Assembly: GCA_963921825.1 (NCBI GenBank)
Contig: OY997589.1
Coordinates: 51,206,546-51,270,545, forward strand
Origin: Erodium maritimum
Taxonomy: Eukaryota; Streptophyta; Magnoliopsida; Geraniales; Geraniaceae
Length of the DNA: 64,000 bases
Reading direction: 5' to 3'
Each line of letters begins with the position of its first letter. Positions within the stretch are counted from its first letter, which is position 1. Positions 24,489 to 34,027 of the stretch are shown one piece after another. The notes under the pieces were generated by a model, which worked only from the letters and a program-made list of their open reading frames with translations, did no database searches and was not told the DNA's origin. The translations under genes and the position numbers were made by a program.

Positions 24489-26054
24489 TCAAGATGTTGG
24501 GTCGGCATCTGGTGGTGGGGGTAGGTTTCGAAGATCTTCAATTTGGGCTTCAAGGCTACTGATGAGTCTTCGCACTTGGGTCTTGCAAAACTTATGGTCT
24601 GCCAACGCCTCTTCGTCTAGGGAAGATGTGTCCTTCTCCACCAGGGTCTTGTAATAAATGATGTTTGATTCCCACTGTTGGTTTAATGACTGCATGAGGC
24701 GATGCGCTTCTACATGTTGTTCGCGACGTGAACGTTCAGCATCCACCTGTGATTTTTCCAGCTCGACGAAGGCAAACATTTGGGCTGTGAGGACGACCCC
24801 CTTCTTTGCGGCCTTCGCTGCCTTCTTCCCTTGCGGTCGGCGAGGGGGACTTGGGTCGGCCTCGGGGGATGGGGGTGTGTCGCTGAGAGGGACCTGAGTC
24901 CCCTCGTAGTTCTCGCTTCCTCCCCATTCTGGTGGTTGGGACTCACCACTGAGAGGTGTGCCCTCCTCCCCTGTGCTTGTAGGTGGGGTTGAGCTGTAAG
25001 CCCCAGCCTCATCCAACCGCTGTCGTTGTTGGCGTACTTGACGGCGGACAGTTCCCATTGTGCCCTTCTCGGCACTGAACTTCTCATTGCCATCGAGCCT
25101 CAAGACCCAATGATCCAGGTCGAACTTTAGCGGGTGGTCACCCACTTTCCCATCTTTCTCCCACATTTCCTTCGCACGTCTCAAGTGCTCGTCGTCGTTT
25201 GCGCCGCTCGCCTTCTCATCCCTGGACCTCTTCATATAGCCGAGCATCCTCCTTGTCTAGCTGGAACCTCTGAGCCAACGTTTCTTGATGGCTGCCCAGC
25301 GGCGAGGTGGGTAACGGCTCTGGTCGTTGTATTTCCTCTGCACTGAGCACCAGAATGTGTTGCCGGTTTGCGAGTTGCCCTTGACGCCGTCTCTTGATGT
25401 TGCTAACCAGCAAGTTATGAGCCAGTTGTCCTCCTCCTTGCTGAATGGTCGGCCATCCGCCTCTGGTTCTACCGGTTGGTCTCGGGGTTGGCCTCGGGCA
25501 GGGGCTCGGGCTCGGGCTCGGCCAGGGGCTCGGCCTCGTCGTTGGGAAGAGGATGGTTGGGGGGTTTCTACGTCGGGTAGTGGATGACCCTCGTAGTTGT
25601 AGAATTGGGGTCCCATGCCCCATTGTGATTGTGACTCTGGTGGGGGCAGGTTCCATTGTTCTGGTGGGGGCATGTTCCATTGTGATTGCACTTGGAACCC
25701 TTGTGGGGGCAGTTGGAACCCTGGCGCCATTTGGTAATGTGGGGTACGGGTTTGCCCTGACAAAAATATTTATACATTTAAATTAAGTGCTCAAAAATTT
25801 AATACAAAAAAAATATACATTAAATTAAGTGCTCAAATATAAAATAAGTGCAAATAATTAATCAAAAAAATTAATACAATGCATTAATACAATAAAATAA
25901 GTTTGCACTAACCTGAACTCGACCCCGGGTTCGAGCTTGGGGAGTGGGAGCGAGGGCCCGTCAGAATGTCTCCGAAACCTCGTGCCAGTTCGTCCGGGGT
26001 GAATTCTCGTTCGTCACCAAATGAGTGTGCACAAGACCCAGCGTCGCCCGACAT
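24489..26054 (-). pseudogene. Two-exon Myb/SANT NAM-associated ('GST T3-like') gene, mutated
   Basis: Exon 1 starts at ATG 26054-26052 (MSGDAGSCAHSFGDEREF) and ends near 25917 at a GT. Exon 2 starts near 25752, and the join keeps frame. Exon 2 encodes a Pro/Gln-rich segment, an Arg-Ala stretch, and the SANT-like region (DGRPFSKEEDNWLITCWLATSRD...NTFWCSVQRKYND...RRWAAIKKRW). It then meets a TAG at 25257-25259. In the next frame the expected LAQRFQLDKEDARLYEEV is readable, so two compensating shifts are as likely as a single stop. The original frame returns at KRSRDEKASGANDDEHLRRAKEMW and runs to 24489 through a basic PQGKKAAKAAKKG block and a long coiled-coil-like helix (FVELEKSQVDAERSRREQHVEAHRLMQ is split in this summary only by length). 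It is the best preserved copy in the window, but probably not functional. Confidence 0.7.
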
Positions 26055-26158
26055 TTTTCGCGAGAATAATTGAAACGAGAGAGGAGAATTTGGGAAGGAG
26101 AGAGTGAAGTTGGATAGTTGAAGTAGGAATGGTGTGAAAAATATGAGAGGAAAGGGGG

Positions 26159-26239
26159 TATTTATAGGGTTTAATTTGGTGATTTTTGAATTAAAAAAAA
26201 AACTAGCCGTTTGAGGGTGCAACGGTCGGGACACGTGGC
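26159..26239 (-). promoter_or_regulatory. G-box plus TATA promoter of element member 2
   Basis: In gene sense, GCCACGTGTC (core 26232-26237) lies 66 bp before TATAAATA (26159-26166), which is about 105 bp before the ATG at 26054. This parallels members 1 and 3. Confidence 0.6.
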
Positions 26240-26436
26240 ACGGCCACAGGCTGCCAGCGTAGCTGGAGCGCGCAGGCGCGTCCAACGCGCTCGGCCAGCG
26301 ATTGCGGCGCGGGAGCGGGAGATCGGGAGCGGGAGCGGGACCGGGTTTTTGGCCGTCTGCAGCGGAACGGCCAGCGGGGAACGTTCCCGGAGCGCGCGAA
26401 ATGGGGCGCGGGCGCGTATTGTTGTTCTTGCTCTTA

Positions 26437-27210
26437 TGTCCTCTTGGGGTGGGCATGGTAGGTTAAACAAAAACCCACTTTGACCCCATATGGCAATTCT
26501 GCAGATTCTTACTTTCGGGATCTTTGTCGGAATTGAGATTGGAAAATTTATAATTTTTCGATCACCTCGGTTTTCAATCGGTTTGATGATTTGAACCGAC
26601 CACCCACTTTAAAATTGGGTCACTATAATGGGCCTATTATTTGGACCTTAGAAGCTCCTCTATACACTTTGACATACAATAAGCGGTAAAATAACAGCAC
26701 AAGATTTTTTTTCAGATTAAAAATTATTAAAGGAGGATAAAAAATAGCCAGAAGCCAATTTCTGGTCCTCCCTTAATGATGAAAAACACCTATATAGAAC
26801 TAATACCTTATAAAATAAAATAGTGTTACATAGTTTGCAATAAGTTCAACGAAGAGAGAAATAAAAAACATCAACTTTACACCAGTCACAATCCAATGGA
26901 TTCAAAAACATAAACTACATATCTTCAATCCAAGCTCATCCTTTCATTCTTAATTCTTCAAAATGCTACTTGTCAACAAAATGGTACATTAGTAGAGAGC
27001 CAAAAACATAAACGGTAGCCAATACAAAAACAATAAAAGACTTACCAAACATATACCAACCACATTCAAAACATAACAGGAACCCCAATCGAAGATGATT
27101 TTTCAGCAATTGTTGTACAAATATGTTACAATTGGGTATTAATATTTAATAATATACGAATGCAAAGTAAAATTTACAATATAAGTTAACATATTACCAT
27201 CATCAACAAT
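26437..27210. other. AT-rich spacer, probably 3' part of a hAT element
   Basis: No gene is seen. It lies just downstream (gene sense) of the hAT transposase relic and may include that element's 3' end. I could not identify hAT inverted ends or an 8-bp duplication. Confidence 0.4.
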
Positions 27211-29676
27211 TTATAACTTGTCCATCTCAGCCTCCAAAGCAGTTATGGTGAGGAGTGTTGGTGGACATTTCAGTCAATCTTTAGTACAAATCAAGGCTTG
27301 TACAGTCTCAATAGCCAAGGAACTCGTGAAATCATGTAGTACCTACTCACATCACTAAAAGCACATTCACTTGACACTGTTATGATTGGAATGACTAGAA
27401 CATCTCTAGCATTTCTTGATAAAATGGGGTATCTGTTGGCATTCGCTGCCCACCAAGTCAAGACTTGGAAAGTAGTCGAATCCTCTACTTCTTGCTCTAA
27501 CTCTTTAGTTCAGATTTGTGTGCCCCCTCAATCGAGGTTTTCAGTCTCTTATATGCCTCAAATCTTTGGTGTTTGACAGATTGGTCGGTAACAACTTCTA
27601 CCGGTGTGGCAGTTTGCGTTACCGACTCACCAGATTGTTCATATTCCTTGTTGTACTGAAAAACAATGACTCCAAAGATTGTTTAACTAGTGGGATGAGT
27701 ATGTCGGAGTTTTCAATTACATACATATTTTGAAGGGATAACGTCGGATCCTACTGTGTTGGAAAGGTGTTTTCACGTCCTAACTGAGCGTCACCTTTTG
27801 TTACATGTCTTATACCAAAGGTCACCTATTGTCACATGTCCTATACAAAAGGTGGTTTTTTTGACAAAACATGAAAAATGACACAAAAAAAAAAGGTGTT
27901 TTTTTGGTAAATTTAAACCACCTACCTCTTGTAGTGCACTGATAAACGCAAATTATACAAAAATTAAGAGGAAAAACCATTGAATGCGAACGTTATACCA
28001 CTTTTTTTGGTGTCATTTTTCATGTTCTGTAAAAAAGAACCACTTTTGGTATTGGACATGTAACAAAAGGTGACGCTCAGTTAGGACATGAAAAACACCT
28101 TTCCAACACAGTTAGGATTTGGGGTTTTCCGTATTTTGAATAAGATAATTCACATAACCAAGTTTCTTTCGGGGATCTAAAATGGGTGCAATGAATGTAA
28201 ATAAATTTAGCATACCCAAATCCCCAAAATACTTATGAAATTTCATACTCATTTTGACAAGCATGTTTCTCATATCATTGTTCTCATGTTCTAAACCTCA
28301 AAAATTGATGTATGAATATCATATATTTCATCTAATATCAATTTTGATGTAGCATAATTTGAACCTGATATCCTCGTCGTTATCTCATAAAAGTGTTCTA
28401 GGAAAGACATCACGGAATGACACTCAACCCAATCCCTCTCACTTAGTCTACCTAATTGGGTCTTATACTTGCAAACCTTGTTGTCCATCTCTAAATTCAA
28501 GGTAGGGTCCAGGTGACAATAGTCATCAAAGGCTTTTTGTAACCTAAGAGCTGACTTAAGTATCATATAAGTCGCATTCCACTTGGTTGGGACATCTAAG
28601 GACAGCAACCTCGTTGTTTTATAACCAGCTTGCCCAACAGCTATCTTAAACCTAGAAAGTCTCATGGGTGACAACTTGATGTACCTAACAACGAATCTAA
28701 TTCTCTCCACAAACTTCCCAATCAAACTAATCTCATCATTCACTACTAGGTTCAAGATATGATCAACATATTGCATATGAATAAATTTCTCCTCTAACAC
28801 CGAGTTACACAACAAATTACGTTATGAACTCAAATGTCTTATGGCACCATCATTCGCACTAACATTGTCAACGGTAACAATCATGATTCTATCTAGACCC
28901 CATGAATTCAGATAAAACTCAATATCTCTTCCTATGTCTTCCCCTTTGTGGGAAGAAATTGGGTAGAAATTAATAATCTTCTTATGCAACACCCAATTAT
29001 CATCAATAAAGTGAGTTGTGAGGCACATGTAGTTTATTTGTTGGACACTAGTCTAAGTGTCCGTGGTAAAGCAGATTCTAGGGGTCGATTTCCTGAAAAT
29101 CTCATGTACTTTGAGTTTTTCAATTTCGTACAAGTCACATATATCCCTTCGGATAGTGTATCGGGAGGGTACCACAAACATAGGACATACAACTTGGATC
29201 AAGTCCTTAAATCCCTTATGCTCTACAAAGCTAAAGGGAAGTTCATCAACACGAATCGTCTTCACCACTAAATTTCGACGAACTTGTTGATCGAAATGCC
29301 AACTTACAAGTTAGTAATCACTACCCAATTCTATAGGCTGAAATGCTAACATTGGTTGGGTAGGATCAAGTCTCATATGGTGTTTAGGACAAGTTTTATA
29401 ATGACCTACCAAAGTACTAGTCCCATACTTGTTGGAATTGTACTTATACTTCTTTTCACAATGCATACATACAGCAAACTTCTGATTATCTATTACTATG
29501 ATATCAAAAATCTCCCATGCAACAGAACTATGATGAGGTAGTTTACAGCGCTTACCTGAGGATGCAACTGTTGTTGCATCCTTTCTACCTGATCCACCAG
29601 CTCCAATTTCTCTAGCACTTGCACGTGTTAGAGTTGAAGTGATATCATCACTCACCTCCATACTACTGGACTCCAT
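27211..29676 (-). pseudogene. hAT-family transposase (BED zinc finger, RICESLEEPER-like), broken
   Basis: Gene sense is minus. It starts near 29676 with a BED-type zinc finger (VAWEIFDIIVIDNQKFAVCMHCEKKY...TLVGHYKTCPKH). The core follows with IRVDELPFSFVEHKGF, PSRYTIRRDICDLY, THFIDDNWVLHKKIINF, MIVTVDNVSANDGAI and LDVPTKWNATYMIL. The hAT dimerisation end (VLTWWAANANRYPILSRNARDVLVIPIITVSSECAFS, here only cited by its ends VLTWW and ECAFS) lies near 27380-27480. The frame closes at TAA 27211-27213 after ALEAEMDKL. Stops and shifts occur near 28290, 28820, 29030 and 29270. A 356-bp foldback element sits inside the C-terminal half at 27756. Relic of a DNA transposon or a decayed domesticated copy; the former is more likely. 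Confidence 0.85.
27756..28111. mobile_element. Foldback MITE inserted in the hAT relic
   Basis: The outer inverted repeat runs CTGTGTTGGAAAGGTGTTTT at the left and its complement AAAACACCTTTCCAACACAG-like at the right. Continuing inverted homology (CTAACTGAGCGTCACCTTTT and complement) covers most of each half. No coding capacity. Flanking bases are TA on the left and TT on the right, so a short duplication is only suggestive. Confidence 0.75.
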
Positions 29677-29700
29677 AACGCCCTAGTAGAAACAAGATTC

Positions 29701-30002
29701 ACATGTTAGAAATACTAAATCAATTCAAAAAAATTGTTATTTCAGTTTACCAAAAAATCATATTCATTTCAAAAACCTAAAAATTAACAATAAAATAATT
29801 ACATGTAACTTGTTCTAATTCACAAAATATTGGGTTTTAAAAAATGGTTTAACATGTTAGAAACACTAAATCAATTCAAAATTTTCTGTTCATTTCAGTT
29901 TACCAAAAAATCAGATTCATTTCAAAAACCCAAAAATTAATAATAAAATAATTACATGTAACTTGTTCTAAATCACAAAATATTGGTTTTAAAACATTGG
30001 TT
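29701..30002. repeat. Direct tandem duplication, about 151-bp unit, two copies
   Basis: The unit starts ACATGTTAGAAA at 29701 and again at 29852, with few differences across the whole length. It is AT-rich and lies just upstream (gene sense) of the hAT coding start, so probably in its 5' UTR or intron. Confidence 0.75.
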
Positions 30003-31654
30003 TAACTTGTTCTATTTTTAAACATTAGTTTCAAATCAAAAAATAGATTTTTTAAACCTAAAAATTAAAATACAACAAACACTAAAAACTAATCCATTTA
30101 ACAAAAAAAGTTGAACTAACAAATCATTTATTTCATACACTAACTCAGGTATTAACTTGTTCTATTTTCAAATAGATATTAAACATTCAGATATTAACTT
30201 GTTTTATTTTCAAACACTAACTCAATAAATCATACAAACACTAATTCATTCTAAAACCTTAAACTAACTCATTTTATTCACATGCTCACACTGAATTAAA
30301 CCCTAAAACCTAACATGCAATAACATAAACATAAACTGGTTTAGAGCCCTTAAAACTGACAGGAACCCTAACACTCAAAGAAACCCTAATACGAAATCAA
30401 ATAAATCTAAAGGTTGTTTGTAGTTATACCTTCTCTTTATCCTTGTTCATCTCCTCCGACAAGCTTGGAAATGAATTGAAACCTTGTGATTGCCCTCCAG
30501 ACCTCAGTCCAGTTCTTGAGTTCTAAGAACCTCTCATCTCCTCCTTTTATTTAACTTGTTTGAAGTCGCACAAACTCAACGGTAACAACGTCGGATACCA
30601 CATTAAAGGCAAGAGATCTCTTTTTTCTGAGAGCTTGGCTGAGAGCCTAAAATAAACGATGGCATAAAGGTGAAGAAGAGGTCGAGGAAAGAGGTCCTAG
30701 AGGCTAGAGGGGTATATCGATGAGTTTCGATACATTTTGAGCTCTGACTGAAGGGATCGAGGAGACAGATGAAGAGAGGATTTAGATTTTTGGGTGAGGC
30801 TCGAGAGGAAGGACAATGATGTGAGTTGAGATGGGAGAGAGAGAGAGAGAGAGAGGTTGGAAACGATTAGGGTTAGGTTATTGCCTTATCATGGAACAAA
30901 CGGTTGGGCTCGGAAGGGTTAGGTTACAAATCAACGAATGAGATTGAACCACATTGTTTGGCTCGGAAGGCTAATGGGATGGTGGGCTGACTATTTGGCC
31001 CATTTCATAATACTTGGGCCTTAAGAGACTAAGGCTCCGGTCTCAACGGTCCCTAAAGAGGTCGGAGGTAGTCGGTTCACCGCGGTCTGATTTTTTTGGC
31101 CTACTCCTAGTCATCATGTTCTACATAGAATAAAATGTGATTTTAATTCTTTTCTTCTTCTTTTATTGGCATATATATGTTCCATAATGAAAATAACACA
31201 TAAAATATTGTAAAAATAATAATCATACGGATACAACTTATTTTGGATAAGCTTGATTTGGATGATTAAATAGTCATTATGTTTTAGATGATGGAGTAGT
31301 CTAAGAGTATGTATATCGTCGGGTTTCTCTAAATAAGTTTTGATTCATCAATCTTGAATGTAAACGCCTGTACATGAATCTTTTACCTGTTTTCTATATC
31401 GTGAATTGTTATACAAGGATTTATTACGAATTCTTGTTTGTTGACTAGATGTTAACTGTATAATTAATATTGTTTTGTTGAGTTTATTATATACCAAATT
31501 AATACAGTAAATATTAAATAAAATTAAATAAATCATCTAATTTAAATGTAAAGGTGACATTTGACAAAAACATTGCATAAACTTAATTATTATTTTCATT
31601 CAAAAAAAGAATTACATAAAGTTAATCGTTTGATTCGTAATTCGCTCCAAAACG
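30003..31654. other. AT-rich region with GA microsatellite
   Basis: No gene is recognised. It continues the hAT upstream flank. A perfect (GA)n run lies at about 30835-30855. Scattered CCCTAA-like words around 30300-30400 do not form an array. The GC-richer block 30880-31090 may hold the hAT 5' end, but no terminal repeat could be matched. Confidence 0.35.
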
Positions 31655-32006
31655 ATCTCATATGTGCTCAATAAGGTCATCTTGGAGTTGTTAGTGGGTG
31701 TTATCATTTCTGACCTCTAATCGAACGACCAAGTATTGTTGGTAGGATAAGGACCCTCCTTGGTGTCATCGTTCAAGTGGTGTAAAATTAGGTATGTCCG
31801 GAGGGAACTCATAATGCCATTCTTCAACTCCTTGTTTGTACGGTCACATTCATCCTCCACAATCATGTTGTGTCGAATGATACAAGTATGCTTGATATCA
31901 GTCAATGTCTTCTTGTCCCAAACACGAACGGGTCGTGAAATTATATGCCACCATGCTTGAAGGACTCCAAAAGCTCGTTCAAGGTAAAAACATGGAGAAA
32001 ATGATC
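31655..32006 (-). pseudogene. PIF/Harbinger transposase C-terminal remnant (first)
   Basis: The minus strand reads ERAFGVLQAWWHIISRPVRVWD, then LTDIKHTCIIRHNMIVEDE and a tail typical of plant Harbinger DDE transposases (QDDLIEHIWE-like sequence is visible in decayed form). The catalytic N-terminal two thirds are missing and stops occur. It lies on the same strand as element member 2 but 5 kb away and outside its TTA borders. Confidence 0.75.
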
Positions 32007-32705
32007 AATTAATGTAGGACAAATTTACGCTCATCACCCATTTTGAAAATACTCCATAGAGCATGAGGCATGTGTATTTCTCAACTACCAAAGTAGATGT
32101 TAGTCCAACGACCGTGACATCAGCATACAATATATATGTGTTGATTTATGTCTTGACATAACCAAAAGCTACTCCTAGCAAGATAGTTTTATGGGTTGTG
32201 CTAAAACGTGAATATGCACATATAAGGTATATGGGTGGTGTTCATATGGACTTGTCACGTGTGTTCATACAAGTGAGATGTCATTAGGCCCCATCTTGAC
32301 GAGTGGAAGATTGTAAAAGAAGCATGGTCATACGTGTGACTTGTCACCTATAATCCGAACTCGAGATTAAAAAACTTGTGGACTTAACTGAGAAAGGATG
32401 ATAAATCTATGTTTTTTGTTCAGTCATGACATCGACAAACAATATATGATGAGACCACTTATGGTAATACTTTGACAAAGACAAAGTCAAGACTTCGTTT
32501 TTGTCAAAATCTATATTTTTATACCCAAAATTCGACATCTACAAAAGTGGACCAACTGGTTTTGATTTTTTCTAAATTTTTGATATGTTACTAATCATTG
32601 TTTATATTGACTTTCAGAATTAAAAAGTTTGAACTTTGGAAATTGGATGTCAGGTTTTTTCGCAAAAACACAAAACTAGATCTAGTATTTTGACTGTCCT
32701 AATAC
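32007..32705. other. AT-rich spacer, no gene recognised
   Basis: May contain more of the decayed Harbinger element. No motif could be supported. Confidence 0.3.
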
Positions 32706-33000
32706 CTTTTTTTTATAAGTGATGGTGTTATTCAAACCCTCATCTTCCAAGGATAAAAACGAGGAAAAAACGATACACCCACAAATGGGGATCAACCTAA
32801 ATCCATTCACAGAAACAAGAAACCAAAGGAAATAAAACAAATAAAAATACGGGACAAGGCAAACCAAACCTTAAACTCAACAAAACTGATAAAACTAAGG
32901 GAGAAGCCTTGAGACCCACCACATTGAAACAACAAACCAAACACGAGAAGCCAAACCAAAAATAGTCCGACTCTACCACACCCAAACCAACACGCCTTAA
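32706..33000 (-). mobile_element. 5'-truncated LINE 3' end
   Basis: A T-run at about 32706-32714 on the plus strand (an A-tail on the minus strand, preceded by CACTTAT) is followed by the GT-rich 3' UTR style of the other LINEs here. There is no coding domain, and the inner border is approximate. Confidence 0.5.
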
Positions 33001-33113
33001 GCTACAAACACCATTTATTGTCTTAATGATATCGAGGTGTTAAAGATTTTATTACAAGTTTATAAAAAGATTTGATTTTTACAAACTACCAGCAATCAAG
33101 AAAGTTACCCCGA

Positions 33114-33590
33114 ATTTTCGAAATTTATTGTGGGAGCTTGAGATTTTGAAAAATTCTAAAACTTTGTAATTTTTATTATTTTTATTTATAATGATTTTAA
33201 AAAATTTAAATGTAATTTTTAAAATCGGATCACGGGTTTTCAGAAAACCCTAATTTGCTTTAATCGGTAAAGCACTTCGAATTTTCAAAGTTCATAGAAG
33301 TTGATGGATATTTTTAAATTTCGTAATACGTAGAAATTTGGATTATTTTGATTTATATTTATTTATAAAATTATAAAATTGTAATTTTCGCAATCGTATC
33401 TCGGGCCTAATTTTGCTCTAATTGGTAGAGTACTCTGAATTTTCAAAATTCATAGAGGATACTGGATATTTAGAAATTTCCTAATATTTTGGAATTTTAA
33501 TAAATGCATTTATATTTATTTACAAAAATACAAAATTGGAAATTTTGAATTGGATCTCTATTTTTCATAAAACCTTAATGTTGACCATAC
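33114..33590. repeat. Satellite-like tandem repeat, about 160-bp unit, three diverged copies
   Basis: Each unit contains GAATTTTCAAA/GTTCATAGA, an AT-rich middle, a TCGGATC/TCGTATC core, and a CTAATTTGCTCTAATTGGTAAAGCA-like end (cited in pieces; it starts CTAATTT and ends AAGCA/GAGTA). Copies start at about 33114, 33276 and 33432. A more diverged unit may lie at about 32490-32690. Confidence 0.65.
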
Positions 33591-34009
33591 TGAGAAGTTT
33601 GGAAGATTTTTTTTTTTGAAAAATTATACTGTTGTTCCAAAATTGCATAAAACACTCATATGTGTTAATTATATTGGCATACACATATTTTTTAAGCAAT
33701 GCAAAAGGAATGAGATGGAGATCTCAAACTTTCACAAAGTTTACACTATATTGTCTTATTACGTATTTGCATATCATAGTCCATTTAACCAATATATTGT
33801 ATGATCTTCGTTTTAGGAATGACTCTGCTCGGGATTCAATCTCTGGTGAATGTATTGAATAGTTATTGATTCAATATGAGATACATATGCTGTATATATA
33901 TACTAGAGAGTTCTGAGTATAACAGACTCCTATGTACATTTTGTATATATCCTATAATAAGGATTAGGAGGCGTGTGAAAGTCTGTGGAGAGAGAGACGT
34001 GTACTAACA

Positions 34010-34027
34010 CCCCCCCCCCCCCCCCCC
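34010..34027 (-). promoter_or_regulatory. Eighteen-base pure G polypurine tract of Copia B
   Basis: The plus strand shows 18 consecutive C directly beside the 3' LTR. On the element strand this is an unbroken G-run in the position of the polypurine tract. A pure G tract this long is unusual and its length is prone to assembly error. Confidence 0.7.

Larger units (their letters stand above)
24153..26433 (-). mobile_element. Harbinger-like element with TTA duplication carrying a SANT-type gene (member 2)
   Basis: The 2281-bp element is bounded by TTA at 24150-24152 and 26434-26436. Its ends are inverted: GAGCATGTACAACAG on the left and, read inward from the right, GAGCAAGAACAACAA. TTA target duplications and such ends are typical of PIF/Harbinger and Tourist-like elements. 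The only gene inside is a Myb/SANT-type gene on the minus strand; no transposase is seen. It sits about 200 bp upstream of the ICDH start, so it may affect that promoter. Confidence 0.8.

Noticed and set aside
25327..25786. Plus-strand open frames rich in Gly/Leu repeats
   Set aside because: Antisense shadow of the Pro/Gln/Arg-rich part of the minus-strand SANT gene.
26437..31100. hAT terminal repeats (for example GGGTGGGCA near 26446 and TAGGCC near 31105)
   Set aside because: Match is short and no 8-bp duplication lines up, so element borders were not claimed.
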